From Gemmatimonadota bacterium (lineage in GTDB: Bacteria > JBHIER01 > G020348925): a DNA stretch of 64,000 nucleotides. The DNA lies in NCBI GenBank assembly GCA_020348925.1, contig CP070758.1, positions 292,941-356,940 on the forward strand. The letters run 5' to 3'. The notes under the pieces were generated by a model. It was not told the origin of the DNA, searched no databases, and saw only the letters and a list, made by a program, of their open reading frames with translations. The position numbers and the translations under genes are program-made. Shown one piece after another: positions 28,059-37,692 of this stretch (positions are counted from its first letter, which is position 1; each line of letters starts with the position of its first letter).

Positions 28059-29084
28059 ATGACAGTGAGAGTGATTCTGATGATCTGTCTCTGTCTGCCC
28101 GTTCTTGTTTCTCTCACCCAGGCAGACTTTCAAGAAAATAAGGAGAAGGTGGCTGAGGTGGTCAAGGGGATGGGCTGGGTTCAACAAGAAGGAAGAAAGC
28201 AGGAGTTACATGAGGGGGACGTTGTTTATGAAGGTGACATAATATTAACCCAAAAGAAGCGTATGAAGATACGGTTGTGGCAGAGGTTAACCACGCTTGA
28301 GATCAAAAAAAATTCTGAATTGGAAATAGTATCCAGGTCAATATTTAAGGTGCTCAAGGGGGATGTCAAATCCAAAATATATGCAGCGGAGCCTGTGGTC
28401 TTCGAAACCCCTATCGTCCGTTTTGGTGCTTACGGCACTGAGTTTTTGGTTCGTGTGAAACCCGATACGACCTACGTGGGTGTATCAGAGGGTGAGATTA
28501 AGGTGAGACATCTCGAGTCCGAATCCGAGCAGATGACAACGCTCTCTCCAAATCTTATGCTCAGGGCCACTTCCGATGACCCTTTGAAGATAGCCCCGTT
28601 ACCTAAGAAATCCTCTACCCCGAAATGGATTACAATAGGAGCGTGCGCCGCCGCAGGCATTGGTGGGTATCTTCTTATCGATCATTATGCCGGTGGCAGC
28701 CCTTCCGCAACAAAAGAAATAAAGAGCCTTCAAGATGCTATTAATGCAGCAGATTATGTCATTGGTCATTTAGAAACCGCGGATAGCTTTTTGGTAAATT
28801 TAAGTACTGCTAACGTTGACTCGGCTCAAGACCATATTGATTTCGGGAATATTAAAGTGAAAGACATCCGTGATGGTGGAAAGGAAATAAGAAAGTCTAT
28901 GCAAAAAGTTAAATATGGAATCGCAGCGCTTGCAGCAGTCGTCAGTGTATATTCCACCGTCCGTTTGTTCCAGGATCGGGATGTCTACCGAGGGATTGAA
29001 GATCGAAAATGGTGGGTCTCCTTTAAACCAGACCTTTTAGGTGAGGATCCTTCGATGAAGCTGGCTTTGAATGTCAAGTTCTAA
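28059..29084 (+). CDS. FecR-domain protein, secreted or membrane-anchored
   Basis: 341 residues. The ATG at 28059 follows GGAAGGAGGTCGCA and opens a signal sequence (MTVRVILMICLCLPVLVSLT). Residues about 30-175 form a FecR domain (VVKGMGWVQQEG, HEGDVVYEGDIILTQ, FETPIVRFGAYGTEF, GVSEGEIKV). A hydrophobic span follows (WITIGACAAAGIGGYLLIDH), then a helical region and a second span. The gene is followed after 77 bases by a CHASE2 protein. FecR-CHASE2 gene pairs are common in environmental bacteria, where FecR is thought to sense or gate an extracytoplasmic signal. There is no sigma factor nearby, so classical iron-dicitrate regulation is unlikely. Confidence 0.85.
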   Translation: MTVRVILMICLCLPVLVSLTQADFQENKEKVAEVVKGMGWVQQEGRKQELHEGDVVYEGDIILTQKKRMKIRLWQRLTTLEIKKNSELEIVSRSIFKVLKGDVKSKIYAAEPVVFETPIVRFGAYGTEFLVRVKPDTTYVGVSEGEIKVRHLESESEQMTTLSPNLMLRATSDDPLKIAPLPKKSSTPKWITIGACAAAGIGGYLLIDHYAGGSPSATKEIKSLQDAINAADYVIGHLETADSFLVNLSTANVDSAQDHIDFGNIKVKDIRDGGKEIRKSMQKVKYGIAALAAVVSVYSTVRLFQDRDVYRGIEDRKWWVSFKPDLLGEDPSMKLALNVKF

Positions 29085-29161
29085 ATAAAGGAATGATTGA
29101 AGTAAAAAAGAACGCAGTCTTCAAAGCACATTCTCTTTGAATGTTCGAGGGGGAAATATCC

Positions 29162-30688
29162 ATGTTAAAGAGATTTCGCTCCTTTCGTATAGTTTTCGGA
29201 CTCAGTATAGCTGCAGGATTTCTGTCTATTCTGCTTTCTGAAAAACGATCTCTCGAAGAGCTTGAATTGAAGTCTCGCGATTTTCGTCTGAAGTGGTTCC
29301 AGAAAAGTGGTGAGTGTGATACATCGATAGTCGTTGTTCTCATTGACGATGAAGACCTCCGGCGATACGGAGTTGGAGCAGCGGATTCAAGCTTGTGGCC
29401 GTTACCACGTAATGTGTATGCGCGGCTTATTGACACATTGTATGCTATGGGCGCTGAGGTCATCGGCATAGATCTTGTCTTTTTGGGAGGTGATAGACAC
29501 GGGGCTGGTAACGATACCTCTTTTGCGCGGGCAATACAGAGGGGAGGGAATGTCATTTTGCCTTTTACTTTTGCTTGCAACTCAAGCAGTGGAGACGTTC
29601 GGGATATTTTGAGGTTTGAACTGCGATCGAACATTGTACCCGCTGGTTACACAGGAGAGAAAAGTATAACGAGGGTTTGTGTACCACCCTCAATGTTTTG
29701 CGATGCAGTGCCTGGTATGGGATTTGTGGGATCCATTCCTGATAAGGACGGTGTCCACAGAAAAATTCCACTCCTCATCCCTTACAATGAATGGCTTTTT
29801 CTCCACTTTGATGTTTGGGTTGCTTTGCAGTATCTTGGTCTCTCTTATGATAGTGCTGCTGTTCATTCCGGGGACATTCGATTCGCCAGTGGAGATATGC
29901 AGAATTTACTCTCGATTTCTATCAATGAAAAGGCACACATGCTCATCTCATTTCGCCAAGCCAACACATTGAAACAGATCAAGCTGAGAGAAATTTTGGA
30001 TCATTGTTCGACCAACATGCAAGACAAAATTGTATTGATTGGAGTATCAGCTCCCGATTTAAACGTACCCGAATGTTACCCAACACCGTTTGACCACGCA
30101 ATGCCAGGCGTTGTTTACCACGCATGTGTTATAAATGATATTCTGAGCCGGAACATATTGATTGAGACCGGGATGAAGACAAATTTAGGGCTCATTCTCA
30201 TCGTATGCTTGTTGTTGGGCTTTATCTTGTCTTTCTTATTCCAGATCCCTCAAAGAGATCAAAGCGCTCTCACAATGCGAGAGCGCTCTCAATTCGGTGC
30301 GAAAAGCCTTTTAATCTTCCTGATCCTTGCGCTGACGTACAGTGGCATTGTAATATGCGCCTTCGCTTTCTGGGGTATATTTCTCCATTGGACGTCGTTA
30401 ATTTTAACAATTGTACTGGCATACATGTTTACTTTTTCAGGCTTGTTTGTTCCCCAGGGATTGTCGTTAGTAAGTCAGAAAGTAGCCGAATCCTTCAAGA
30501 AGCCTGATCTTTCGAAGTTCCTTTACTTCGTTATAAAGGGGATCATCATAACGGGATTTTTTCTCCTTGGACATTGGATCTGCAATCCTCCAGAGGAATA
30601 CGGGCTGTACGAGCTTTTACTCTATCTCACGGCTATTGGCGTTTTAAATTCAGGAGATCTCAAGGAATTTATCAAAAAGATAAAATGA
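29162..30688 (+). CDS. CHASE2-domain membrane sensor without output domain
   Basis: 508 residues. I use the ATG at 29162, eight bases after GAGGGGG; the upstream ATG at 29141 has no site. A first membrane span (residues about 9-26) leads into a periplasmic CHASE2 domain of about 300 residues (LELKSRDFRLKWFQ, VVVLIDDEDLRRYG, WPLPRNVYARLID, GAEVIGIDLVFL, MQDKIVLIGVSAPDLN, PGVVYHACVINDIL). Several spans follow (LGLILIVCLLLGFILSFLFQ and three more), and the protein ends in a short basic tail (GDLKEFIKKIK). CHASE2 normally precedes a cyclase, kinase or GGDEF domain; none is present and no frameshift is visible. It may act with the upstream FecR protein. Confidence 0.85.
   Translation: MLKRFRSFRIVFGLSIAAGFLSILLSEKRSLEELELKSRDFRLKWFQKSGECDTSIVVVLIDDEDLRRYGVGAADSSLWPLPRNVYARLIDTLYAMGAEVIGIDLVFLGGDRHGAGNDTSFARAIQRGGNVILPFTFACNSSSGDVRDILRFELRSNIVPAGYTGEKSITRVCVPPSMFCDAVPGMGFVGSIPDKDGVHRKIPLLIPYNEWLFLHFDVWVALQYLGLSYDSAAVHSGDIRFASGDMQNLLSISINEKAHMLISFRQANTLKQIKLREILDHCSTNMQDKIVLIGVSAPDLNVPECYPTPFDHAMPGVVYHACVINDILSRNILIETGMKTNLGLILIVCLLLGFILSFLFQIPQRDQSALTMRERSQFGAKSLLIFLILALTYSGIVICAFAFWGIFLHWTSLILTIVLAYMFTFSGLFVPQGLSLVSQKVAESFKKPDLSKFLYFVIKGIIITGFFLLGHWICNPPEEYGLYELLLYLTAIGVLNSGDLKEFIKKIK
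30263..30287. repeat. Perfect inverted repeat inside the CHASE2 gene
   Basis: AGCGCTCTC (30263-30271) and GAGAGCGCT (30279-30287) flank a 7-base loop. It lies in the linker between two membrane spans, so it may be chance or an mRNA hairpin. Confidence 0.6.
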
Positions 30689-31122
30689 GAGCACCCACAG
30701 GAAACAGTTGCCTCGGCTCTTGAATCAAGAGTGCAGTGTGATCGAAAATACAAAATTGTTGGACCATTTTCAATTCAACGGACGAATTCAATACTACATG
30801 TACTGACGACCCGTTCGCTCCGAAATGGTCAAAGGATCGGTTAGGGTGACGAAACCTGTCCTGAACCAAAACCCGTACAGGGTCCATTTCGTCGTCCCAA
30901 TCTTTCGGCATCAGCCACTCTTTATCTTCAAGATATTCATGATGTTTCAGCAATGACCTTCAACCAGATTGGAGAAGAATTAAATTTATTAATTATAAAG
31001 AGGTAAAGAGTAGAATTGTTTTAGCGGTATGAGAGGGATAGTTTTTTCTTGCCTCCTTTACATAGAAGTTTTATAATTAGACAGAATATATCATAGAACA
31101 TGAGATATTATGGTACAAACCA
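30689..31122. other. Intergenic region, possible gene remnant
   Basis: No gene is supported. A minus-strand frame (about 30700-30953) reads LEDKEWLMPKDWDDEMDPVR and could be a remnant, but has only a TTG start and no recognisable domain. The last 150 bases are AT-rich and probably contain the promoter of the lipoprotein gene. Confidence 0.35.
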
Positions 31123-32022
31123 ATGAAGTTTCGAAATCGAATTATACTATTTCTATGTGGAGCGGTCTCCGTATTAGCTTCAGCATGCGGAAGAGAGAGG
31201 ACGATGAGCATGAGTGAACTTATACCCCATGAGATACGGGGCTGGAAAATCCAAGAAGAAGCAAAAAAGTACAACCGCGAGACCATTTTCGAGTACATCG
31301 ATGGGGCGGGTGAGGTGTATCGCATGTATGCGTTCCGGGAGTTGGAGGTGTTCCGATTTACCAAGCCCGATGAACCGGATATTGTCCTCGAGATGTTCGA
31401 TATGACTGCTTCTGTGGATGCCTTCGGTGTTTTCACGCACGGTCGCGAGGGTGAAGAAGTATGTATCGGTCAAGGATCGGATTACAGGGGAGGATTGTTG
31501 TGCTTTTGGAAGGACAAGTACTTCGTATGCATCTATGCCGAAGGAACATCGGAGAAGGCTCTCAATACAGTCCTGGATCTTGGCAAAACAATTGATGGCG
31601 CCATTATAGTTATCGGTCCCAAACCTGAAGTACTTAAATACTTGCCACAGGGTGGATTGATTGAGAATTCCCTTCGCTTCTTTCACACACATGTTTCTCT
31701 CAACTATCATTACTTCCTGGCCGATTCGAATATCCTCAATCTTGATGACAAGACGGATGCTGTGCTCGCCAGATATGATAAATCCGAAGGGAAATCACTA
31801 TTACTTTTAATAAGCTATCCGAATGAGGATCTGGCGCATCTTGCTTTTAACGGCTTTATGATTGCATATATGCCAGAGGCTCAAGAGACTCATGTACTTC
31901 AAACCGAAGATAGTACGTGGGTGGCTGCGAAGACGGAACATAATGTTGTGGCAATTGTTTTTGAAGCAGTAGAAAAAGAGGCAGCTGAGAGATTACTCCG
32001 AGAAGTAGTTGTTATAAAATGA
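31123..32022 (+). CDS. Putative lipoprotein, DUF6599-like
   Basis: 299 residues. The N-terminus (ILFLCGAVSVLASACGRE) is a lipoprotein signal with the modified Cys at about residue 22. The rest contains IRGWKIQEEAKKYNRETIFE, FEYIDGAGEVYRMYAFRELE and VDAFGVFTHGREGE. This pattern matches the DUF6599 proteins of anaerobic bacteria, in my recollection; the biochemical function is unknown. The protein should be anchored in the outer or inner membrane, facing the periplasm. No clear ribosome-binding site is seen before the ATG. The neighbour downstream is a Tat-exported DUF362 protein. Confidence 0.7.
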   Translation: MKFRNRIILFLCGAVSVLASACGRERTMSMSELIPHEIRGWKIQEEAKKYNRETIFEYIDGAGEVYRMYAFRELEVFRFTKPDEPDIVLEMFDMTASVDAFGVFTHGREGEEVCIGQGSDYRGGLLCFWKDKYFVCIYAEGTSEKALNTVLDLGKTIDGAIIVIGPKPEVLKYLPQGGLIENSLRFFHTHVSLNYHYFLADSNILNLDDKTDAVLARYDKSEGKSLLLLISYPNEDLAHLAFNGFMIAYMPEAQETHVLQTEDSTWVAAKTEHNVVAIVFEAVEKEAAERLLREVVVIK

Positions 32023-32063
32023 GCTGTTCCAATAAAGAGACAGTAAAGCAATGACAATTTCAA

Positions 32064-32204
32064 CTGTCATTTCGATCGCACCCCAAATCAATTTTCGGGG
32101 TGCGTGGAGAAATCTGGTTATTCCCAATTACAGATTTTTCGTTTCGGCTCCGCCTCACTCGGATGACAAGCTGGTGAGTTGAATGGGCTCTATTCGGAAT
32201 GACA
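32064..32204. repeat. Imperfect palindromic repeat, copy 3
   Basis: It begins CTGTCATTTCG (32064-32074) and ends CGGAATGACA (32195-32204). An internal perfect hairpin joins CGCACCCC (32077-32084) to GGGGTGCG (32097-32104). A second inner end, CGGATGACA, lies near 32159-32167, so two copies may overlap. It extends almost to the start of the DUF362 gene. Confidence 0.6.
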
Positions 32205-32229
32205 ATAATCATGGCAGGAGGTGGATATT

Positions 32230-33129
32230 ATGGCAGAGACTGAGAATCGGATAACCCGCAGAGATTTTATTCGAGGGACAACCTGCGCCACCCTGGCACT
32301 GGCCATGGGGATAGGCCTGGAGGCACAGGAGAAGGAAAAACCTTTGAAATTGACGAAAGTGATGCTCGTGAGGGATGAAAAGGTTTTTGACAAGGAAGGG
32401 CGCATCGATCCAATGGTGATCCAGAAGATGATGGATGATGCTGTTACTGTACTGTTTGACAAAAAGAAGCCCGTCGAAGCGTGGAAAACAATCATCAAAC
32501 CCAAGGATATTGTCGGTATCAAGAGCAATGCGTGGGGCTCGCTTCCAACCCCTGATGCGTTGGAACAGACTCTCAAGCGCGGAATATTGGATGCAGGTGT
32601 CGACGAGAAAAACATCTCCATTGACGATCGGGGCGTGTTAGGAAACAAGGTTTTTCAGAAAGCAACCGCTCTTATCAATGCTCGTCCCCTGCGAACGCAC
32701 GCCTGGTCAGGTGTCGGAAGTCTCCTCAAGAACTACATCATGTTTGTACCGAGTCCGTCAGATTATCATGGCAACACATGTGCTGATCTGGCTGCGATAT
32801 GGAAACTTCCGATTGTCAAGGACAAAACGAGATTAAATGTGCTTGTCATGTTGGAGCCACTCTTTCACGGAGTTGGGCGCCACCATTTCGATAAAAAATA
32901 TACCTGGAAATACCACGGTCTCTTAGTGGGCACGGATCCGGTGGCTGTTGATGCCGTCGGATTGCACATCTTCAAGGCAAAGCGCCTCGAATACTTCGGT
33001 GAAGACCGACCCATGACCCCCCCGCCCCATCATATCGCTTTTGCCGACACGAAACACCATTTAGGCACGAGCGATTTAGAAAAGATTGAGTTGGTGAAGC
33101 TGGGCTGGAAGGAGGGGATATTGATCTGA
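32230..33129 (+). CDS. Tat-exported DUF362-domain protein
   Basis: 299 residues. The start at 32230 follows GGCAGGAGG. The twin-arginine signal RRDFIRGTTCATLALAMGIG predicts export in folded form with a cofactor. The DUF362 body includes VGIKSNAWGSLPTPDALEQT, LINARPLRTHAWSGVGSLLK and DPVAVDAVGLHIF. DUF362 proteins often carry an Fe-S cluster, but here I see no CxxCxxC ferredoxin motif, so a cluster is doubtful. The physiological role is unknown; relatives occur next to redox or lipoprotein genes in anaerobes. Confidence 0.85.
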   Translation: MAETENRITRRDFIRGTTCATLALAMGIGLEAQEKEKPLKLTKVMLVRDEKVFDKEGRIDPMVIQKMMDDAVTVLFDKKKPVEAWKTIIKPKDIVGIKSNAWGSLPTPDALEQTLKRGILDAGVDEKNISIDDRGVLGNKVFQKATALINARPLRTHAWSGVGSLLKNYIMFVPSPSDYHGNTCADLAAIWKLPIVKDKTRLNVLVMLEPLFHGVGRHHFDKKYTWKYHGLLVGTDPVAVDAVGLHIFKAKRLEYFGEDRPMTPPPHHIAFADTKHHLGTSDLEKIELVKLGWKEGILI

Positions 33130-33153
33130 GCAGGGCCGTGTTACAATCGGCAG

Positions 33154-33206
33154 AACGAAACAATTTCTTGTTCGACAGAGATTGCTTCGCTTCGCTCCCA
33201 ATGACG
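33154..33206. repeat. Partial palindromic repeat, copy 4
   Basis: A degenerate half-copy of the same family, with a GATTGCTTCGCTTCGCTCCC segment and an AATGACGGG end. It lies in the leader of the sppA fusion gene. Confidence 0.45.
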
Positions 33207-33320
33207 GGTAGAAAGGTTGAGATTGCTGTGCGGAGTCTGTCCCGGGCTCAGCTCGGGAGTTGGCAACGATGTCCCTATTCTCATACCCTGCAGGTAATAT
33301 TTCTATTAAAGGAAAAGCTG

Positions 33321-35780
33321 ATGAAACGTGATGTTGGTCTGACAATTCTTTTTCTATTTCTTACTGTTTTTTTAACGTCTCACTCTAGGGCCCAGGATAC
33401 ATCACGCATACCCTCCTACTATTCGAACGTGGACTTTCTCCTCTCAACACCCGGAGCTGCAGGATCGGCCATCGGGGGGTACGTCAATCCAGCGGTGTAC
33501 GGTGTAGTTCCTGGGCCGGAACTGCAACTCTACTGGTCCGACGAGCGGGCCAAATTGAATTCCTGGAAAAACTGGGGTCTATTCACTGGCCTTCCTCATT
33601 TAGGATTTGGGCTTGTTCACCGTGAATTACATGAACCCGGAACGGGGGAGAAGCCCAAGGATTTCGGAGTGACAGATTATCGAATTGCTCTGGCCCACGG
33701 TGATAGATCGATGAGTTTCGGCTTCGGATACGGATGGTCCAAAGGATATCCTGAAAATCATCCGAGGGATGACATCCTTCAAGTCGGAACGATTCAACGG
33801 CCGAGTCGATACGCTTCAATCGGAATTGCCGGGGCTTTTGCCATGGGCAGCTCCGATCGCAAAGGTTTTCTGGATGTGGCTCTTCGTCCCTTTGGCGATC
33901 CTGCGGTAACCCTATTCGGTGATGCGGAGTGGGGGAAAAAGGATCGGGTAAAAGATGTCCGCTGGGGAACAGGCGCGGCTGTCGAATTGTTCCCCGGAGT
34001 GCGATTGGCCGGGAAATATTTCGATACAGAGGAATTCACCCTGGGATTGAGCTTCGATTTCGGAAAGTTACAACTTTCGTCCGCTCCACATTACGATAAG
34101 AAGCAAGAGCTTGGATACACCGCATACGGAGTCCGGCTGGGTTACCCAAGGGAAAACATCTTTGATCGATACTTCAAAAAAGACAAACGATACCTATCAG
34201 TAGGACTGAAAGGCAAAATCGCCTATCGAAAATATCGTTATTTTGATAATGAAACCAGTACATTGAGCGACATTCTCTTTGCTCTGGAGCAAACGATTGA
34301 AGATTCTCGAATGGCCGGTGTCGCTTTGAATCTTTCCGGTATGAACATCTCACGCGTCATGGCCTGGGAGATTCGGGAGAAACTGAAAAAAGTTCGAGAG
34401 GCTGGCAAGGGCGTGGTGGTTTACATCGATCAGGGAGAAATGGCCGAGTACCATCTGGCCAGTGTGGCTGACAGGATCGTCATGGATCCCCAGGGTATGC
34501 TCTTTCTGCCCGGATACGTAGCCGGACGCACGTATCTTCGAGGTACCCTGGATAAGCTCGGTCTGGGGGTCGACGAATGGCGGTTATTCAAATACAAGTC
34601 CGCTTTTGAAGGTTTGTCCAGAGAGGGGATGTCCGATGCAGACCGGGAGCAGCGACAGGCATTGATCGATGATTTCTATGCAACGGTCAGAAATGATGTC
34701 TGTGCCTCACGCCAGGTCTCACCCGACCAATTTGACTCGTGGATCAATGAGAAGACAATAATCCCGGCTGACAGCGCCCTGGTTCATGGGTTGGTTGATA
34801 CGCTGGGACGGTGGGAAGATGTGCGAAGTGTCATCACATCCTTCGAGGGTGCAGCCAAGGCATTGGTTGGTCGCAAACAGATAGCTGCCCGGGAGTTTCC
34901 CTCCCAGATGTGGGGAGAGAGATCAAAAATTGCCATCGTCTACGGGCTGGGTACCTGTGCCATGGACGAGGGGATCAAAGCCCGTCGACTGGAAAAAATC
35001 TTTCAGCGATTGAGCAGGGAAGATGGGATAAAAGCGATTGTCTTTCGGGTGGATTCACCCGGGGGGGATGCGTTGGCCTCGGATGTGGTGGCCGAGGCCC
35101 TGCGAAAGTGTGCGGAGGAGAAACCTGTGATCGTGAGCCAGGGGAACGTGGCCGGCTCGGGCGGGTATTATATCTCCATGTACGGCGATACCATAGTGGC
35201 TGCACCGGGGACGGTGACAGGCTCCATCGGAGTCATGGGAGGGTGGATCTGGAACAAAGGGCTCGGATCGAAATTGGGATTGAGCTCCGATCATGCACAA
35301 GTCGGCGATCACGCCGATCTTTTTTTTGGGATTCGATTGCCCTTTCTCGGAATACAGGTGCCGGATCGTAATCTGACCGATGAGGAACGCGGGAGAGTGG
35401 AGGAGGCGATGCGGGCCCACTATCATCAGTTTGTGGACAAGGTGGCCTGGAGTCGGGAACTGACCGAGGCCCAGGTCGATTCAATCGGGCAGGGCCGTGT
35501 CTGGAGCGGTATCGACGGAAAAGAGAACGGCCTGGTGGACGTCATCGGCGGGCTCGATACCGCCATCGCCCTGGCCAGACAAGCTGCGGGAATTGGACCG
35601 GAAGCAGAAGTTGATATTGTCGAAATGCCTGAGAAGGGATTGTTCAAATTGGATTTCCTGAAGCTGGAAATGCCGGCCTTCAATATGGGGGAAGAACGGG
35701 AATGGCTCTACCTGAAGCTTCTTTCCGAGCACCTGGGCGAACCTCTACCCATGATACCACCCGACATGTATCCGGAATAG
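33321..35780 (+). CDS. sppA: SppA signal-peptide peptidase fused to an N-terminal barrel-like domain
   Basis: 819 residues. The ATG at 33321 follows TTAAAGGAAAAGCTG and opens a signal peptide (MKRDVGLTILFLFLTVFLTS). The frame upstream carries repeat DNA and is not coding. Residues about 30-300 look like an outer-membrane-barrel fragment (NPAVYGVVPGPELQLYWSDE, alternating YASIGIAGAFAMGS). The remainder is the long SppA form with two S49 halves. The first carries the general-base lysine region (WRLFKYKSAFEGLSREGMSD), the second the nucleophile motif GNVAGSGGYYISM. It should degrade cleaved signal peptides at the membrane. The unusual N-terminus may anchor it elsewhere in the envelope. Confidence 0.88.
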   Translation: MKRDVGLTILFLFLTVFLTSHSRAQDTSRIPSYYSNVDFLLSTPGAAGSAIGGYVNPAVYGVVPGPELQLYWSDERAKLNSWKNWGLFTGLPHLGFGLVHRELHEPGTGEKPKDFGVTDYRIALAHGDRSMSFGFGYGWSKGYPENHPRDDILQVGTIQRPSRYASIGIAGAFAMGSSDRKGFLDVALRPFGDPAVTLFGDAEWGKKDRVKDVRWGTGAAVELFPGVRLAGKYFDTEEFTLGLSFDFGKLQLSSAPHYDKKQELGYTAYGVRLGYPRENIFDRYFKKDKRYLSVGLKGKIAYRKYRYFDNETSTLSDILFALEQTIEDSRMAGVALNLSGMNISRVMAWEIREKLKKVREAGKGVVVYIDQGEMAEYHLASVADRIVMDPQGMLFLPGYVAGRTYLRGTLDKLGLGVDEWRLFKYKSAFEGLSREGMSDADREQRQALIDDFYATVRNDVCASRQVSPDQFDSWINEKTIIPADSALVHGLVDTLGRWEDVRSVITSFEGAAKALVGRKQIAAREFPSQMWGERSKIAIVYGLGTCAMDEGIKARRLEKIFQRLSREDGIKAIVFRVDSPGGDALASDVVAEALRKCAEEKPVIVSQGNVAGSGGYYISMYGDTIVAAPGTVTGSIGVMGGWIWNKGLGSKLGLSSDHAQVGDHADLFFGIRLPFLGIQVPDRNLTDEERGRVEEAMRAHYHQFVDKVAWSRELTEAQVDSIGQGRVWSGIDGKENGLVDVIGGLDTAIALARQAAGIGPEAEVDIVEMPEKGLFKLDFLKLEMPAFNMGEEREWLYLKLLSEHLGEPLPMIPPDMYPE

Positions 35781-36156
35781 GGAGCTGGGACGGCCCAGAG
35801 GCGAAGGCGCACTTCAAAAGCCTCCATATCATATTGCTTTTTGCATAAGTTAAGGAAAGACTTATTCTCGACAAACCAGATCGACGATAGATCGAAAAGC
35901 TGTTCGGAATCCATCCATTATGCAGGGAGCAATAATAATCGAACTCATCCAAAAATTCCCGCCTGTGGGGAAATCACAGCACTGTTATTCATAGAGTACT
36001 GTAACGTTTTTTCGAGATATCGACCGAAAAAAATGCTCACGAGCGGCATAAGATCAAGAATCGGCTTGACTTTTCCTTCAGGTTTTGTAACTTAGTGATC
36101 TGTTTTTGTCCTGACACGAGCAGTTCGCACAATGATTGAGAGGATGCAGGAAAGAA
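35781..36156. other. Intergenic region upstream of pheS
   Basis: No gene, hairpin terminator or clear promoter is recognised. AT-rich patches near 35830 and 36000 may hold the pheST promoter. No T-box-like leader could be identified. Confidence 0.4.
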
Positions 36157-37692
36157 ATGGAGAAAAAATTTTCAGAGCTTGATTTTTCTATATTAACAAC
36201 CCTTTCAAAAATCAAAGAGGAGCTGTCCATCAATGATGTGGCCGATCGGATAGGGATGGATCAGGCCAAGGTGTCCGCTGCCTGCCTGTGGTTCGCCGAC
36301 GAAGGCTTGATAGATCTGACCGAGGAGCAGACGACCGTCGTCCGCATCGGAGATGAAGGGAAGCGGCTCCATTCGGAGGGATTCCCGGAGCGACGGGCCC
36401 TCGAAATTATCGAGAAAAAGGGTGGCCAGATACCCTTCAGTGCCGTCGCCTCGTCCTTATCCCTGGACAAAGCCGGTAGCGGAGAAGTCATCAAGTGGGT
36501 CCTGGCGAAGAAATGGTGTGAAAAGAAAAACGGGAATCTGGCCATTACGGATGAAGGGCGGCGTTCCCTTGAGAATGAAGGCGAAGATGAAAAACTGGTA
36601 CATTCTTTGGCCGCGAAAGAGCAGGCCGATCTGGAGACATTAAAGGGCGAAGGCATTGCTGTTGAGGAAGCGCTGAGGCTTTTAAAGAGCAGGCCCAGGT
36701 CGGTAAAAATGAAAGAGAAAGTGATCCGAAAGGTGCGTCTGACCGAGCGTGGGATGGCTCTGGTAGCGCGTGGACTCGAAAAGGAAAAACCCGAGGTTAC
36801 GGAGCTCTCCCAGACGATGCTGACAACGGGAAAATGGCGGGATGTCAGGTTCAAAACATACGATATCACTCTGCCCAGTGCTCCTCTCTACCCAGGAAAG
36901 GTCCACCCGCTCCAGCGAATCGTTGATGAGACGCGGCGATGCTTTTTTGAGATGGGCTTCACCGAGATCGTTTCACCCCACGTGGAAAGTTCCTTCTGGG
37001 ATTTCGATGCGCTCTTCCAGCCTCAGGATCATCCGGCCCGGGAAATGCAGGACACGTTTTATGTGAAATGCCCCAGAGAATCCGATCTCCCGGATGCATC
37101 GATGGTCGATGCTGTCAAAGCGACTCATGAAAACGGTGGTGATACCGGATCTCTTGGATGGAGGTATTCCTGGGATGAGGCCAAGGCGCGGCGCAATGTT
37201 TTGAGAACCCATCTCACAGCTGCCACGATTCGGCATGTAGCCCGTGACCCTCAACCGCCGCAGAAGGTCTTCCATATTGGTCGGGTATTCCGCCGGGAAA
37301 AAATCACCTTCAAGCACGGGGCCGAATTCATCCAGGTCGATGGAATCATAATCGATAACGATGCAACATTCGCGACCCTCCTCGGCACATTGGCGGAATT
37401 TTATCACAAGATGGGCTTTGATGAAGTGAAGTTCAGACCGGCGTTCTTTCCATACACGGAGCCAAGTGTGGAAGCTTTCGTCCGCATGGAGGAGCGAGGC
37501 GATTGGATTGAACTCGGTGGTGCGGGAGTGTTCAGGCCTGAAGTGACCGTACCCTTCGGGTGTCCCTGCCCGGTTCTTGCCTGGGGGCTGGGACTGGAAC
37601 GCTTGACTATGATGCGGATAGGAATAAATGATATTCGCGAACTGTACCTTTCAAACCTCGAATGGCTCAAGGGGGTGCAGCTGTGCCGGTAA
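36157..37692 (+). CDS. pheS: Phenylalanyl-tRNA synthetase alpha subunit, archaeal/eukaryotic type
   Basis: 511 residues, much longer than the 330-350 of ordinary bacterial PheS. The first 200 residues are winged-helix repeats (ELSINDVADRIGMDQAKVSA), as in archaeal and cytosolic eukaryotic enzymes. The class II motifs are complete: motif 1 (HPLQRIVDETRRCFFEMGFT), motif 2 (FHIGRVFRREKITFKHGAEF) and motif 3 (LAWGLGLERLTMMRIGINDI). The block FDALFQPQDHPAREMQDTFY is diagnostic of the archaeal/spirochaetal form. With PheT it charges tRNA-Phe. The start at 36157 is taken because it opens MEKKFSELDFSILTTL. The gene overlaps pheT by 10 bases. Confidence 0.95.
   Translation: MEKKFSELDFSILTTLSKIKEELSINDVADRIGMDQAKVSAACLWFADEGLIDLTEEQTTVVRIGDEGKRLHSEGFPERRALEIIEKKGGQIPFSAVASSLSLDKAGSGEVIKWVLAKKWCEKKNGNLAITDEGRRSLENEGEDEKLVHSLAAKEQADLETLKGEGIAVEEALRLLKSRPRSVKMKEKVIRKVRLTERGMALVARGLEKEKPEVTELSQTMLTTGKWRDVRFKTYDITLPSAPLYPGKVHPLQRIVDETRRCFFEMGFTEIVSPHVESSFWDFDALFQPQDHPAREMQDTFYVKCPRESDLPDASMVDAVKATHENGGDTGSLGWRYSWDEAKARRNVLRTHLTAATIRHVARDPQPPQKVFHIGRVFRREKITFKHGAEFIQVDGIIIDNDATFATLLGTLAEFYHKMGFDEVKFRPAFFPYTEPSVEAFVRMEERGDWIELGGAGVFRPEVTVPFGCPCPVLAWGLGLERLTMMRIGINDIRELYLSNLEWLKGVQLCR

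Noticed and set aside
30700-30953. Minus-strand ORF in the gap before the DUF6599 gene
   Set aside because: TTG start, no ribosome-binding site and no recognisable motif. It may be a remnant but cannot be named.
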